Positions 35,903-49,433 of a DNA stretch of 64,000 bases are shown here, in pieces (position 1 is the stretch's first letter; each line of letters starts with the position of its first letter). Origin of the DNA: Diphasiastrum complanatum (taxonomy: Eukaryota > Streptophyta > Lycopodiopsida > Lycopodiales > Lycopodiaceae); contig CM055106.1 of NCBI GenBank assembly GCA_029204225.1, positions 9,780,274 to 9,844,273 on the forward strand. The letters are read 5' to 3'. Made by a program: the position numbers and the translations under genes. The notes below the pieces were generated by a model. That model did not search any database. It saw nothing but the letters and a program-made list of their open reading frames with translations, and had not been told where the DNA came from.

Positions 35903-36310
35903 ATACTTTATGTGTGATAAAATATGGAGTCATATCTTTTCACCAATTTTGGGTTGAGACTTTCCATTAGGAGATATTAAGAACTCAAAATGGGCCCTTT
36001 GTCAAGATGCTATTTTTGACTTCGCACGCTTTCAACGCTTATGTGTCCCAATGAATGGTGTCCATCTGTGACGAACTGTAACAGTGGTTGACGGACGGAA
36101 ATTGTATTTAACTTTCCCGGCCAAATTTTCATGATTTCGGGCAGAACAAACAATTGTGATTGGACCACAGTTACTACCCAAATACTCTTATGCTGCTCAT
36201 CATTGTTTCCTAAACTACAAGGATTAGCTAACTATAGTTTACGACTACTGACGTCAAATCAACCTCTACATTCTCTTCGTTCTCAACTTGCATACACGTA
36301 TTTTTGACAA

Positions 36311-37460
36311 ATGGCTACACATAATCGAAGACCAAGAGGAACCATTGATGCAATCAATATTTGCAATGAAAAAAATGCAGAAGATCAATGGATACCAAGA
36401 ATATATCAAAAATATTAATGGATCTTGATGCATCCCTCTGCAAAAGGCTCATTTCGAAAAAGAAAAAGATCAGATAACATATATAGAAGCTCTTGGAAAG
36501 GTAGGATAATGGATTTCAAAGTATCACCTACCGATCAATCTATCACGGAAGTTTTAGTTTAGCATGCTTATCCTCACAATGAGCTCAACATTCATGATTT
36601 AAATCCAAATGATAGAAGAAAATGCAATTGTAAGTTTTCAGATTTAATTTTTTTAGAATTAGCATTTTCTTTAAATTATATTTTTCTTGTGATGTTTTTG
36701 TTGGTTTTGCATATTTGTATCCGTCAAATTTCGTTGAATGGCAAACAGTTCAATCGATTGTAGGAATAATCGATGTCATACATTCGGATATCAATATATT
36801 ACAATATAAAGGTCGTTCTCCAAAATCACTTTTAGAGTCAAGAGTTTTCTTTTATGATCACACCTATTTTTCTGATAAAAATGGTTTAGTTGGTAGATTA
36901 GAGCCATATCCTCTACCAGATTTTTCGAGTGAGGAATGGATTTCTCTTGATGCAGCAATTTTAGAAAGTTTTCGATTTAGGCTATATATTGATATTCAGA
37001 GTATATTAAAATGTAGCACTGGATCAAAGAATAATAGATTAAGTTGGTTTAATTTTTTTTTTAAATGCAATGTTTGGAGAACGAAGACAATGGTTATTTG
37101 TAAGGACTTGAGTGCTGAAATAATCGCCGAGTTGTTGGATGATGGTTAGGATACAAAACAAAATCAGCAAGTTGAGTGCAGAGTATGTTACTCATCAATG
37201 ACATTTAATTATCACATCGAAAAACAAATGCTCACTTTGCTGCTGTATTATAGAAGATGGATTAAATGCAAAAATGTTTGGAAGCCACTTGATCAAGATT
37301 TTAGTATAAACCCTCAAGAGCAACTTCAGATAACAGTAAAAAGAAATGACAACCATGATTCTTGCAATGGTTGAGGTCGAGGAAGATTGGTGTCTCAATC
37401 ACATTCGATCAGAACTAGACATGTTGCAATTCGATCTACCTCAGTACTATCAATTTCGAT
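36311..37460 (+). pseudogene. Unidentified coding remnant, plus strand
   Basis: Starts at an ATG at 36311 (MATHNRRPRG). It passes stops to a donor-like GTAAGT near 36630, then has a 144-codon frame from 36715 to 37149 (KGRSPKSLLESRVFFYDHTY, GLVGRLEPYPLPDF). After that stop a CRVCYSSMTFNYH stretch resembles half of a zinc finger. A further open piece (DMLQFDLPQYYQFRLNGVK) ends at AAG/GTATGT, a good splice donor, near 37473. The family is not recognised. The combination of long open pieces, splice-like sites and stops suggests exons of a decayed gene. Confidence 0.4.
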
Positions 37461-37542
37461 TGAATGGTGTAAAGGTATGTTAAATAAACAGTTTATATGA
37501 CAACATACTTGAATGTTCGCATTCTTTTTTTCTGATTGCCGC

Positions 37543-38123
37543 TATAAGTCATCAATATTCTTCATTGGTACTCTCTTTCTTTTCCTCTTCATCATTGCCT
37601 TATTGATAACTTTTATATCAGCAGCAGATTTTAAACTCTTGGATCGCAACTTTTTCATGGATTCTAACATTTCTTGGTTTGATCCTCAAAGAGTAGTGAC
37701 TGTAGCATTCAACTCTGACATAGCATTCTTGAGTGCATTGTTTTCAGCACTAGTGTGTTGCACATAATGAAGCAATTGCTAATTTGCACATTGCAATTGT
37801 TGATTAGCAAACTATAATTGTTGATTAAGACAAGATATGCTATGCATTCCAATATCACGCAACCTTTGACAATATCCAAGTAATCTGCTATTTCCTTCAC
37901 ATACAAATCTGAGAAGATGAGTTACGGACTTAGAATCTGGACACAAATTGGTAGCTGGATTATTAGGATAAATTGATCCATCCACCCACAAATCTATATT
38001 CATATGATTATTCATTCTCAATTCTCTAACTATTGCAGCATCATTCTCTACAACTTTCGCATTTTTCTTAATAATTGGAGTGCTTTCCATCGGAAGAGCA
38101 ACATGCAAATGGAACATTGCCAT
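37543..38123 (-). pseudogene. Unidentified coiled-coil protein remnant, minus strand
   Basis: From an ATG at 38123 the frame reads about 190 codons with three internal stops (near 37812, 37780 and 37695). It begins MAMFHLHVALPMES. It then has LWVDGSIYPNNPATNLCPD, a Q/N-rich part with repeated NQQL, a heptad-like stretch (ENNALKNAMSELNATVTTL), and a basic end (MMKRKRKRVPMKN). The leucine/asparagine spacing suggests a coiled coil followed by a nuclear-type basic patch. No known family is recognised. Confidence 0.4.
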
Positions 38124-38601
38124 TGTTAAAAGCTACAATCATGTAAATGCATCAAACTACAGTAAATCAATATGAATAGATCTAGCATACCTTACTTTTG
38201 TAATGTTTATGTTGCATTGAAAAATCGTCCTGCCTCATATTTCACTATAAGCATACAGTCATTTCAAAAGTTCTGCTACTCTTGCTTCAATTTTTGCATT
38301 GAGGACACCAAGATTTTCAGTCTTAAAGCTCTAGTCCCGAATTTTGGAATGAGCATGAAGAGAAGTTATTACACCTCATGCTTAACTAGCTATTGTCTGA
38401 AGTTAACCATACCAGTTAGACATCGGACAAGGCCGAAAACTCAAAAAACGGTGACCAGAAGTTACCGGTTTGCATTCTCTCTCTACGTAACCTCTCTCTA
38501 AAGTGAAATTTCTTTAAGGGCCCATTTTGAGCCCATATTTCCCCTAATGATAAAGTTTTTTCAATAAGATGACTTCCATCATTTTTCACAAGTATCATCC
38601 T

Positions 38602-39679
38602 AGAAGAATAATACTTGCTTCATTTCTATTTCATAGCTTCCACTAGTTCCTTTATGAAGAGTGAAAGATTGAGGTCAAGAGTCATGATGAGGGTAATGAG
38701 GGTTTGGGTTTTCTTTTAGGTCAATCTAATATACTTCTATCATTGACTAATTCAAGCTAGTGTTTTTTTTTAGTTTTTGTTATAGAGAGGGTCCTCATGA
38801 GTTATTGAGAAGTCATTCTGTAAGGGGATGTGCTTATATAGCATTCTCTTATCAACCACCTTATTGAGAAGTCATGCTATTATGAGCAATGACCATGAGC
38901 TATTCCACTCCTTCTAAAGCAACCTACAATGCATTTCCAACAGTCTGAATCACTCGCCTTTCTATGCTGGGAACAATTGCATTTATGAAGTGACCTTCAT
39001 TATTGATGGATCGTTGATTTCAAAGGTAGTACACCTTTGTTGTCAGTCACACATCCAAGAGACAATACTTCTACCAACATCCATTGCTAATGGATTGCAC
39101 TTGTAGAGGCAAAATACATTTCCAGATAATCGTACCTTGTGGCCAGATAGTCGCACTTCTGAGGCAAACTATTTGTGCATTCCCAGCATAAATTCTTGTT
39201 GTCAATCAATCACACTTTCAGAGGCAAAATATAAGTTGCCAGTCACATTTATGAGCCCACTCAACATTTTTTGCCAGTCACATTCATGAGGGTAATATTT
39301 TGGCTCAGCCGAATGACAATTTTGGTGTCACCTCCATCGTTGCTCCAACAGGTATTCTCAATGGAAGAGAGCATAGCTGCTAGTTGCTCAACAGAGAGTG
39401 TCTTTCTCTTTGCCATAGTATCAGATGTGTGTTGTCGGATGTACTGTCAGATGCAGATTTGAACCTATAGTCGGTTGTACTCGTTGGATATAAAACTTGG
39501 AGTATTTTTTGAATTTTGTTGTTTTTTGGGAAAAACTTGGGTAGATATAAACATGGAAAAAACTCTGTAAAAAGGTAATTGAGGACATAATATACAGGAT
39601 GGTGGATTAGATAAAAAATTGAAAGTAAAAACTAACAAAAATGGGAGGTAAAAAATATCCTAGAAGTACATTTTACATA
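38602..39679. other. Non-coding flank, probably including the gypsy 3' LTR region
   Basis: Downstream of the gypsy element on the minus strand. Repeated phrases occur (CCAGTCACATT..ATGAG at 39240-39295, TTATTGAGAAGTCAT at 38801 and 38861). No LTR ends could be paired with the other side of the element. Confidence 0.4.
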
Positions 39680-40735
39680 GGACTTACTATAAAGGTATCC
39701 TCATAGTACTTCCGTAATCGGTTACCATTTACCAATGTATCTAGGGGTATGTCTTCTAACATTCGTAACTGCACTGCACCATTCGTAAAGATTTTTTTTA
39801 CTAGATAAGGGCCTTGGCTACAGAATTTCAACTTTCTAGGATGGACTTTGAGGATGTGTAAGGTAAAACTTTATCACCGTCATGAATGTACTTAGTCCTG
39901 GCATGACGATCATGCCAAGCCTTTTGTTGTCTCTTATGAAACAACTGTGTGTGATAAGATATGAGACGTGTTTCACACAATTTGGTTAACGTGAAGAGTC
40001 TATTCTGAACTTGGAGTTGATAAGCACTATCGTCACACATGTCAGTAGGAATTAAAGATTCTACTGGCATAACAGCCTCCTGGCCATACACCAGTTCAAA
40101 TGGTGTTTTCCAACTTGTGGCTCGTTTTGGCATTGTTCTATAAGCCCAGATAGCAGAAAATAACTTTGTCTCCCAGTTTGTTCTACTTGTTTCTACTATC
40201 TTTGTTAAAATATTGCAAATCGTTTTGTTGGTAGATTTAGCTTGCCCATTGCATCTAGGATAGTACGGGGTACTCTTTCGATGTATAACAAAGTAATGAG
40301 TTAATAAACTGTTGATTATTTCATTAAGGAAGTGGGACCCGCGATCACTTACAAGTCCTATTGGACAGCCAAATCGAGTGATAATGTTTTCATAGAGGGA
40401 GCGTGCTACGGTTTTTGCGTCTGCTTTTCGTGTTAATCTAGCCTCTATCCATTTTGTTGCATAATTGGTGGCAATCATGATGTATCGTGATTGTGTGCCA
40501 CGTGCTGCTGGATTAATAGGGCCAACAAAATTAATACCCCACTTGTGAAATGCTTCACTTTTAAGTATTGGAGTAAGGAGATTGTGGTCGGCCTTCTGAA
40601 TGTTCTTTGCCCATTGACAAACTCGCAAACTTTTACATAAGTATGGTTGTCTTTAAATAGAGTTGGCCACCAAAATCCTGTTAGAAGGATTGCCCTAGCA
40701 TTAGCATGGAGGAGAAATGTCCACCTCCAATACAT
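39680..40735 (-). pseudogene. Gypsy integrase with C-terminal tail
   Basis: From 40735 the zinc-binding region reads HANARAILLTGFWWPTLF. The catalytic core in the frame 40628-39828 has GINFVGPINPA and VSDRGSHFLNE. The expected glutamate in NGQAESTN is lysine here (NGQAKSTN), so the catalytic triad is broken. The tail (GPYLVKKIF, NGAVQLR, VNGNRLRKYYED) continues in another frame to about 39690. It would have inserted element DNA into the genome. Confidence 0.88.
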
Positions 40736-42496
40736 TCATGTGTCAAGGCAATGATCTCTCTGACTTCAGATTCATGTGCACAATGCCTTATAATACCATC
40801 GACACCTAACTTTTGGTTGTTCCGAAATGAGGTGATAAGGCAAAGATTTCATAATGAGTTTTATTTTTTGTGGTTTTGTTAACTAAGGATCCATTTCCCT
40901 AGTGGCTAGATATCTAGTGATATCATCGGCCCATAAAGGTATCGCATCTATATGAAATAGACATGCATCCAGTAACTCATCATTTATTGGCTCATCAGAT
41001 GCTTCAGCTTGGGTAATTGTGAAAGATGATCAGCCAAAAAATGTTGTGATCTTTTTTGAACAACAACTCGAAAGTTGAATTCTAGAAAAATCATCAGCCA
41101 TCGTGCAATTCATCCTGTTTTGCATGGTTTATTTAATAGATATAGGAGAGCATGATGGTTGGTATAAAAGACAAAAATCTGGCTTAGCAAATAACGATGA
41201 AATTGTTGAACATCATAGACCATTGCTATGCTTCTCTATCAGTCGTGGAATAGTTAACCTTAGCTGGGACCAGCCGATGGCTTAGAAAACAGATTGGAAA
41301 TTTATGTATTCTTCAAGTTGCATTAAAACAACGCCAATGGCATACATGCTAGCATCCGTATGCACATGGAACTCTTAAGTGTAATCAATCACACGAAGAA
41401 TTGGTGCGATGACTAAAGCCTGTTTGAGGTCTTCGAAGGCCTTAGTCCGTTCTTCTGTCCACCTTGGGTCAGTAACAATTTTGTATAATTAACTTGCTTT
41501 ATTGGCGTAGTGGCCAAGAAAAACATAAATTTTCTTCACTGTGCCTAGTAGTGGCATTTCCAAAATCACCTTGATCTTTTCAAGATCAGTGGCTATACCA
41601 TTTCGAGAAATGATATGGCCCAGTACCACACCATGGATAACCTAGATATGGCACTAATTGGGATTCAACGAAATTTCAAACCTTTGACAACGAATGAATA
41701 CTTGTTCAAGGGCATCGAGATGCTTATCTTCAAATGAATGTACACCAAGATCATCGAGATAGATCTCTATATTCTTGAGTAAAAGATCCTTGAAAGCACG
41801 TGTCATGGCCCTTTGGAATGTCGATGGGGCATTGCACAGACCGAATGGCATAACAATATACGCGAATGTGCCAAACTTTGTAACAAACGTCATTTTGTAA
41901 CGATCTTCAAGAGCAATTTGGACTAAAAAATAGTCCTAAAACCATCCAGAAAGCTAAAAGCTTATGCTCTTGCCATATCTTCGAGGATTTGTGTGGTTAG
42001 AGGTAATGGAAAGTGATCTTTATTTGTTTGGTCACTAAGTTTCTTCAAATCCACATGAATTTTTCTTTGGCACCACCACAATTGGCGATACCCAACTTGT
42101 ATGCTCAATTTCATAAATGAAACCAACATCAAGTGAATATCTTCTCATCTTCTCACGATAGGCAAGGTTGGAGCGATAAAGTTTTGCTCTCACGGGTGTT
42201 GCACCATCATGTAATGGAATTGTGTGCACTGCAATGTCAGGAGGAACCCCCTAAATTCTTTCTTTGTAATTCCATGCAAGCACATCTCTATATTCGCACA
42301 ATAACTTTTCCAAATCCCGTAATTGGGTTGGATTCAGGTGGGCCCCTACATGCACAAAGCGATCTATGTCTCCATCACTATTCTTTAGATTTAGAGCTAT
42401 TGTCTTTGCAGGTCCCTCAAAGGAAGTTGATGGTGGTTGAGGTTCCCGTTTTGGCTTTACCAAACTGATGATCACGTCATCAGTCATGTAATCCAT
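40736..42496 (-). pseudogene. Gypsy reverse transcriptase and RNase H
   Basis: The frame from 42496 reads the linker before RT (YRDVLAWNYKERI). The fingers follow (WVSPIVVVPKKN, near 42080), then the palm in 41893-41654 (GTFAYIVMPFGLCNAPSTF, with IYLDD intact near 41750). Several frame changes occur. RNase H (41600-40750) is present only as degenerate pieces. The enzyme would be inactive as a whole. Confidence 0.82.
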
Positions 42497-42561
42497 AAAA
42501 TGTTGTGGAACATCATATAATGGATCATCAACGATTTTTTATGGGATCTTAGGAATGTCCT

Positions 42562-43323
42562 CTAATGGTTTGCTTTTAGATGATGAAGCTTGACTAGTTT
42601 AGCATGCGAGATGTTTGGATATTTTTTTTGTGTTTTTTGGCGAACTAAGTCTTCATCAATGGGGCTCAGGACTTCGTCATTATGTACTTCCCATTGACAG
42701 ACTTTTAACTTAGGTCTATATACACAAGAGTTTGTCGGTTGTGAATGTTGTACATGAGCCAAAGGTGAAGCAAGTCTAATTTCCTTAGGTATATGACGTG
42801 ATCCTAATCTCTCTAGATCTAGCAAGTAGATAAGCTCGTCGTCAGATAATTCATCTTCTCCCAAAATAAGAAAAGTATCCTCACTGGTGGATACTTCAGT
42901 AGCAAAAGTGTGTTCTGATATCCACTCAACAAGGAGTGCATTTATCATATATAAGGGCAGAATGGGAATGTTGATATCAGTGGAGTTTATGGTTATATCG
43001 ATCGGGTCTTCTTCATGAACTTCTTGTTCACAAAGAGTGGCGTTGACGCAATCAATGGTCACTAAAGCATGACCCCAATTAATGATATCATTACTCTGCA
43101 CGTAATGACCCTTTATAGTTGAGTCGACACTTTCTAGGTCATCATAGGTAGTTGAAGACCAATCGTCTTCAATTTGTGCAGACTTTATTTTACCCATGGC
43201 ATCGACAGAGATTCTCCTGTCTTTGTCGTCAAAAATTATCTTATTCTTCTTCCAATCTTGAATCACTCCGGCCATTTCTAACCCAAGGTGTTCCAAGAAG
43301 GAATTTATAGGTGTGATGTTCAT
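42562..43323 (-). pseudogene. Spacer region between gypsy protease and RT
   Basis: A single open frame of 253 codons. It starts with a conserved-looking end of the protease region (WKKNKIIFDDKDRRISVDAM) and continues as an acidic stretch (EDTFLILGEDELSDDELIYL) with no recognised domain. It is unusually long and intact for this otherwise shattered element. It may simply be a fast-evolving linker. Confidence 0.6.
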
Positions 43324-43738
43324 TAGGATGGTCTAGTACAACATGCTCTATAGTGAAAATCAGACCCGCAATTGTAATATGTAGATTAGTTATATGACAT
43401 GCAGGCGTCATCGTTCCTTGGTCAGCCATTCGTAACTTGTACTTAGGCTTTGCCAATGTTGTTATTCCCCACGCCTTTGCAAAGGACATGGTGATAATAT
43501 TCATGCTAGACCCACTATCGCAAATGGCTTGTATGGATGGATAAGATTTATAGTTCACAGGTAAGGTGATGTTGTTACCTTTGGCAACACCAATATGAAG
43601 TAAGCTCATGTCTACATTATGAACCACTTCAATGTTTTCTGGTTGCCTTAGTTCATCTTGAATATTAGGCTGCTGGGAGCTTTGCAATATGGCATCCCTC
43701 AGAGGCTTGGAAAACTTCATGGACATGTACAAGGACAT
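43241..43738 (-). pseudogene. Gypsy aspartic protease region
   Basis: The active-site motif AICDSGSSMNII lies near 43505-43540. It is followed by LRMADQGTMTPACHI and KFLLGTPWV, the usual features of gypsy retropepsins. It overlaps the next frame by about 80 bp. It would cleave the polyprotein. Confidence 0.8.
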
Positions 43739-43807
43739 GGTGATTTGTGCTTGTATTAGATCAAAAAGGACCTCTACTCCTCGTGGTGGTTGCCCCTACA
43801 TAGGTAA

Positions 43808-45525
43808 CTAGGCAGATGGTGGAGTGAAAATCCTCTGTTCGGCTCTAACGAACTCATCTCGGAATTCATTGTATTGCCTTTGAGCTTCTACAGGGTTAGG
43901 GTATGACTGTGGAATCATGGAAGTATTAGCACTGGGTTTTGGTTGTGCTGGGTCTTTGTGATCTAAGCCCTTTGTTGTGCTCATGTGACAACCCAACGGC
44001 TCTTCAGATATCCTACATGCTGGAACAGTCTTTTTGGTTTGGTTAGGGCAATATTTATAGCAATGTTTTCTGATATAATCAGCACATTCGGCAACATATT
44101 GATATCTTAGGGTAAATTCACTTTGAAAGTGAGTGGTTTCTCCGCATATGAAGCATCTCTTCTGAAGGGCTGAAGGAAAAAATGCATAACCTTCTTGGTT
44201 GGCTTGACTAGGTTGCTCCTCCAAATAATATTGATCGTTCGGATAGGGGGTAGATGCCTCATCTACGTATGTGTTATTAACACATCGTAAGTAGGTTCAT
44301 AGGCTGAGGTGTCGTAAGGGGAATTATGTACCAAGTTGGCATGTACATGAGGCCGGTGTTGTTGGATCGGCATGTTTGGTTGGGCAGGCCCTCTTGGACC
44401 TGGAAGTGCCAATCTTGGTTGTTGTGCAGGTGGTTGTGATCTTGGCAACTCCTGAATTTGTACTGGACTCATATGATGTGGGTTATATTGAGCTTGTGTT
44501 TGTCCTCGTGGTGCATATTGTTGTAGCCTAGGATACTGCATGTTGCGTGGGTTGTAACTATACCTTGATGGGGTATGAGTTGTCGTGTTACAGGTTATAC
44601 ATTTCTACGTGTCGTACTGTCTGTATTACGGACACTCGTTACCAGTTTGTGCACCACCACATTGTGGACACCAGGTGTTCTCATGCCTATGGATAATGTT
44701 ACTAGATGGCAATTTCCCTGGCAATTGACTTTGAGTTGACTTTAAGACTTGTTGAAACTCTTTGCTGAGTTTCTCCATTTGTTGTTGATTCAACAACTCG
44801 AATTGAGATTTCCAGACTTGGTCTGATTCTCTAGTCTCACTTGGAGCACTTTCATTGAAAATACGGTGAGCTCTTTTCTCTCTATGGTCATCCTCATCGG
44901 ACCCTTCGTCTTCTTCTCGAATGACATCTGACATAGCTGATTTAAGAGTTGATACTCTTCACTAGGTTTAAGCTCTTTCCGTATCTTGGAAGGCCAACTA
45001 GAAACCATATGATCAGCATCTTTTCAGTTGGTTGTTCTTGGACTTGACTTCTGAGATGCTTGAAGTGCTTAATATAGTCACATACTCGTTCATCGTTTTT
45101 AGTTTTTATGTTGCTAAGCCTTACGAATGGACTCTCAATGAGTCCAAAAGGTTGGAATCGCTTAATAAATGACTCTTTTAACTCTGACCAATCTTGCCTA
45201 TCGTGATGGTCAAGGTTGAAAAACCACTGCCGTGCTTTATCCACCATGGTCATGGAAAACAATTGGACTTTTGCATCATCGGTATATTCACCATATACTT
45301 CACATGCATTGGCAAGTCCAACTTCGGTGTTCGTTTATCAAATCTTGCTATACGAGGAACAAGTTGAACAGGCTGACCTTTAGGGGTAGAATATTGATTA
45401 GGCCTCCATTTGGATGGCCCATGATTTTGATTCACCAAGATCTAAGATGAAAGTTTTTGTCGCCATCATTCGGATTATCATTTGGTGTGATCTCACTCAT
45501 AAATTCTTCTAGTACATTTGCCATG
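43808..45525 (-). pseudogene. Gypsy gag with zinc-knuckle remnants
   Basis: A possible start is MANVLEEFMSEI at 45522. The capsid-like part (SMTMVDKARQWFFNL, ELKESFIKRFQP, 45262-44942) is typical of gypsy gag. A coil (44934-44626) ends in CPQCGGAQTGNEC, and a proline/glutamine-rich stretch (44541-44263) follows. A second cysteine cluster, CFICGETTHFQSEF near 44150, resembles a CCHC knuckle lacking its last cysteine. There are several stops and frame changes. Confidence 0.8.
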
Positions 45526-47085
45526 AGAACTAGTTCAACTCAACTCTATTTGTTTCGATTTTTTTGTAATATTTAGTTGACAGTACCTTAGAATAGAATT
45601 AGGTTTACAATAGGTAATTCTATAAAACTCGTCTGTCGGATTTGTGCAAAAGCTCGTCGGATGCAACTTTGATGACAATGTCGGATGTAGAATCCACACT
45701 CATCGGATATAACTTCTGTGATGATAAAGTTAACTGTTATGGATAGTGAATTGTATCCACTTATGATAAACAAAACCTAGGCTCTTATCAATTTACCAAT
45801 CAAAAGAAAAACTATTGACTACAAATGCAAATACAATCCAAATGACTCTATTTTGAAGTGAAAAGAAAAACTAATAGCTAAAGCCTACTCTTAGGTCCCA
45901 AATATCAGCTATACAAAGGCTTTTAGTCTTGTAATCTATTCATATTTTGTAGGCTATAGCTAGAGCACACAATCTTGAAAGTCATCAGATGGATTTTCAA
46001 ACCATTTTGGTTTCATTCAAGAAGATATTAACATGTATCAACTTGAAGGCTTTGTTTTGGAGGGCCACAAATTTACATTCAATTATTACACGAAAACTTT
46101 TTTTATTTCTAAAATGCTTCTAAATCGACATGCACCTTCCTCGGATGAAAGGTGGTCGAATTTGGAGTCACCTCTCATTCCAAAGATTTGAGTAGAATTG
46201 ACTCTCCAAAGTTTGCTTCGAAGTTTGTTTGGATTACGTCTTGGAGGTGTCCCAATTCCATTACAAAAAACTGTGTTTTTCTTTGAATAAAACCTTTCAA
46301 GTCCCGTATGCAAATTCATGTGAGCCCTCAATGTACTAAAGGCTTGGTGCCCATGCATTTTGAGGCCAGGGGAGTATGAATTGAGCCACCACTTTAGTGA
46401 GAGTGGTGGGCTCTAATGGTGGGAAGATATGATACCATCTTGGAGATATTTGTATCGCCCACCCTCACCATTACACTAAAGTGGTGGGCTCCCAAAGATC
46501 TAATGGTGGGAAGATATGATACCATCTTGGAGACATTTGTATCACCCACCCTCACCATTATATGATTGTTACTGTGCAAATCACTCGACTTGTCACTCAC
46601 TCAGTGCTGAATAAGCTCATTTTTTGAGGCCTGTACTGTATGTAACTTGTTTAAAGTTAGTTGAGAGTTGTGACAAATATATATGAATATAATCTTTCAT
46701 ATGCTTTGCAGCATATGAGCTCCAAAAGTCAACTGCAAAAAATCCACCATAGACTATCTTCACAAGTAGATGCTTACCTCCTGGGACTTTTACGTGGATA
46801 TCAGTCAACACGAAAAGCTAAATACTTCATATAAAAGAAGCATCTACATAGTAACAACAATACCAGAATGCTCAAGGTATTCCAAAGAAAACAAAAAAAA
46901 GCAAAATTTTATACATAAATGTGGCAAGCAAATGGTCTGCACATTGGATGTTTACAATGTGCCAATGAGATTCAAGTTACAGAATCCCAGTACTCTCATG
47001 TACACAACAAATATTCAAAAAACCATCACCAAAAAAAGGATTGGATTGGTGATAGTAAAAAGCCTGTGGTGATTACTTAAGGAGC
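45526..47085. other. Intergenic between gypsy element and MYB-CC gene
   Basis: Contains 5' non-coding sequence of the gypsy element, a foldback tandem repeat (46411-46560) and, near 46900-47085, the probable 3' UTR of the MYB-CC gene. No further gene is seen. Confidence 0.5.
46411..46560. repeat. 87 bp tandem duplication with palindromic ends
   Basis: TCTAATGGTGGGAAGATATG through CCCACCCTCACCATTA occurs at 46411-46473 and again at 46498-46560, with only a few changes. Each unit starts TAATGGTGGG and ends with its inverted counterpart, and CCACTTTAGTG..GTGGGCTC is shared by both flanks. This is a MITE-like foldback pattern. Confidence 0.75.
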
Positions 47086-49347
<2,262 letters not shown>

Positions 49348-49386
49348 TTACCCTGAAAAGAACAGATACCATTCCATTCAAGGCCA

Positions 49387-49393
<7 letters not shown>

Positions 49394-49431
<38 letters not shown>
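49394..49431. repeat. (CT)n tract upstream of the MYB-CC start
   Basis: Nineteen CT units on the plus strand, hence GA in the sense strand of the gene, 47 bases before the ATG. It probably lies in the 5' UTR. It is in the opposite orientation to the tract in intron 1. Confidence 0.95.

Positions 49432-49433
<2 letters not shown>

Larger units (their letters stand above)
35903..38601. mobile_element. Inverted repeats enclosing two convergent broken coding regions
   Basis: The left arm (about 35903-36000) and right arm (about 38515-38601) are inverted copies of each other. Both read, inward, TGTGATAAAAT or TTGTGAAAAAT, then GTCAT, ACTTT..CATTAGG, and finally CTCAAAATGGGCCCTT. The arms are 85-95 bp with small indels. 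Between them lie a plus-strand and a minus-strand coding remnant pointing toward each other. This could be a DNA transposon that captured host exons, but no transposase is recognised and no target duplication was found. Confidence 0.45.
39680..45525 (-). mobile_element. Ty3/gypsy element (Tat-like), decayed, minus strand
   Basis: Coding remnants lie in gypsy order from right to left: gag, zinc knuckle, protease, a long spacer, reverse transcriptase, RNase H, and integrase with a C-terminal tail. The integrase wording (GCPIGLVSDRGSHFLNEII, HRKSTPYYP) is like that of plant Tat/Athila-type gypsy elements. Neither LTR could be delimited. Many frameshifts and stops show it is inactive. Confidence 0.88.

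Noticed and set aside
46383-46560. Short spaced repeats considered as a CRISPR array.
   Set aside because: Only two units, palindromic at their ends, in a plant nuclear context; better explained as a duplicated foldback repeat.
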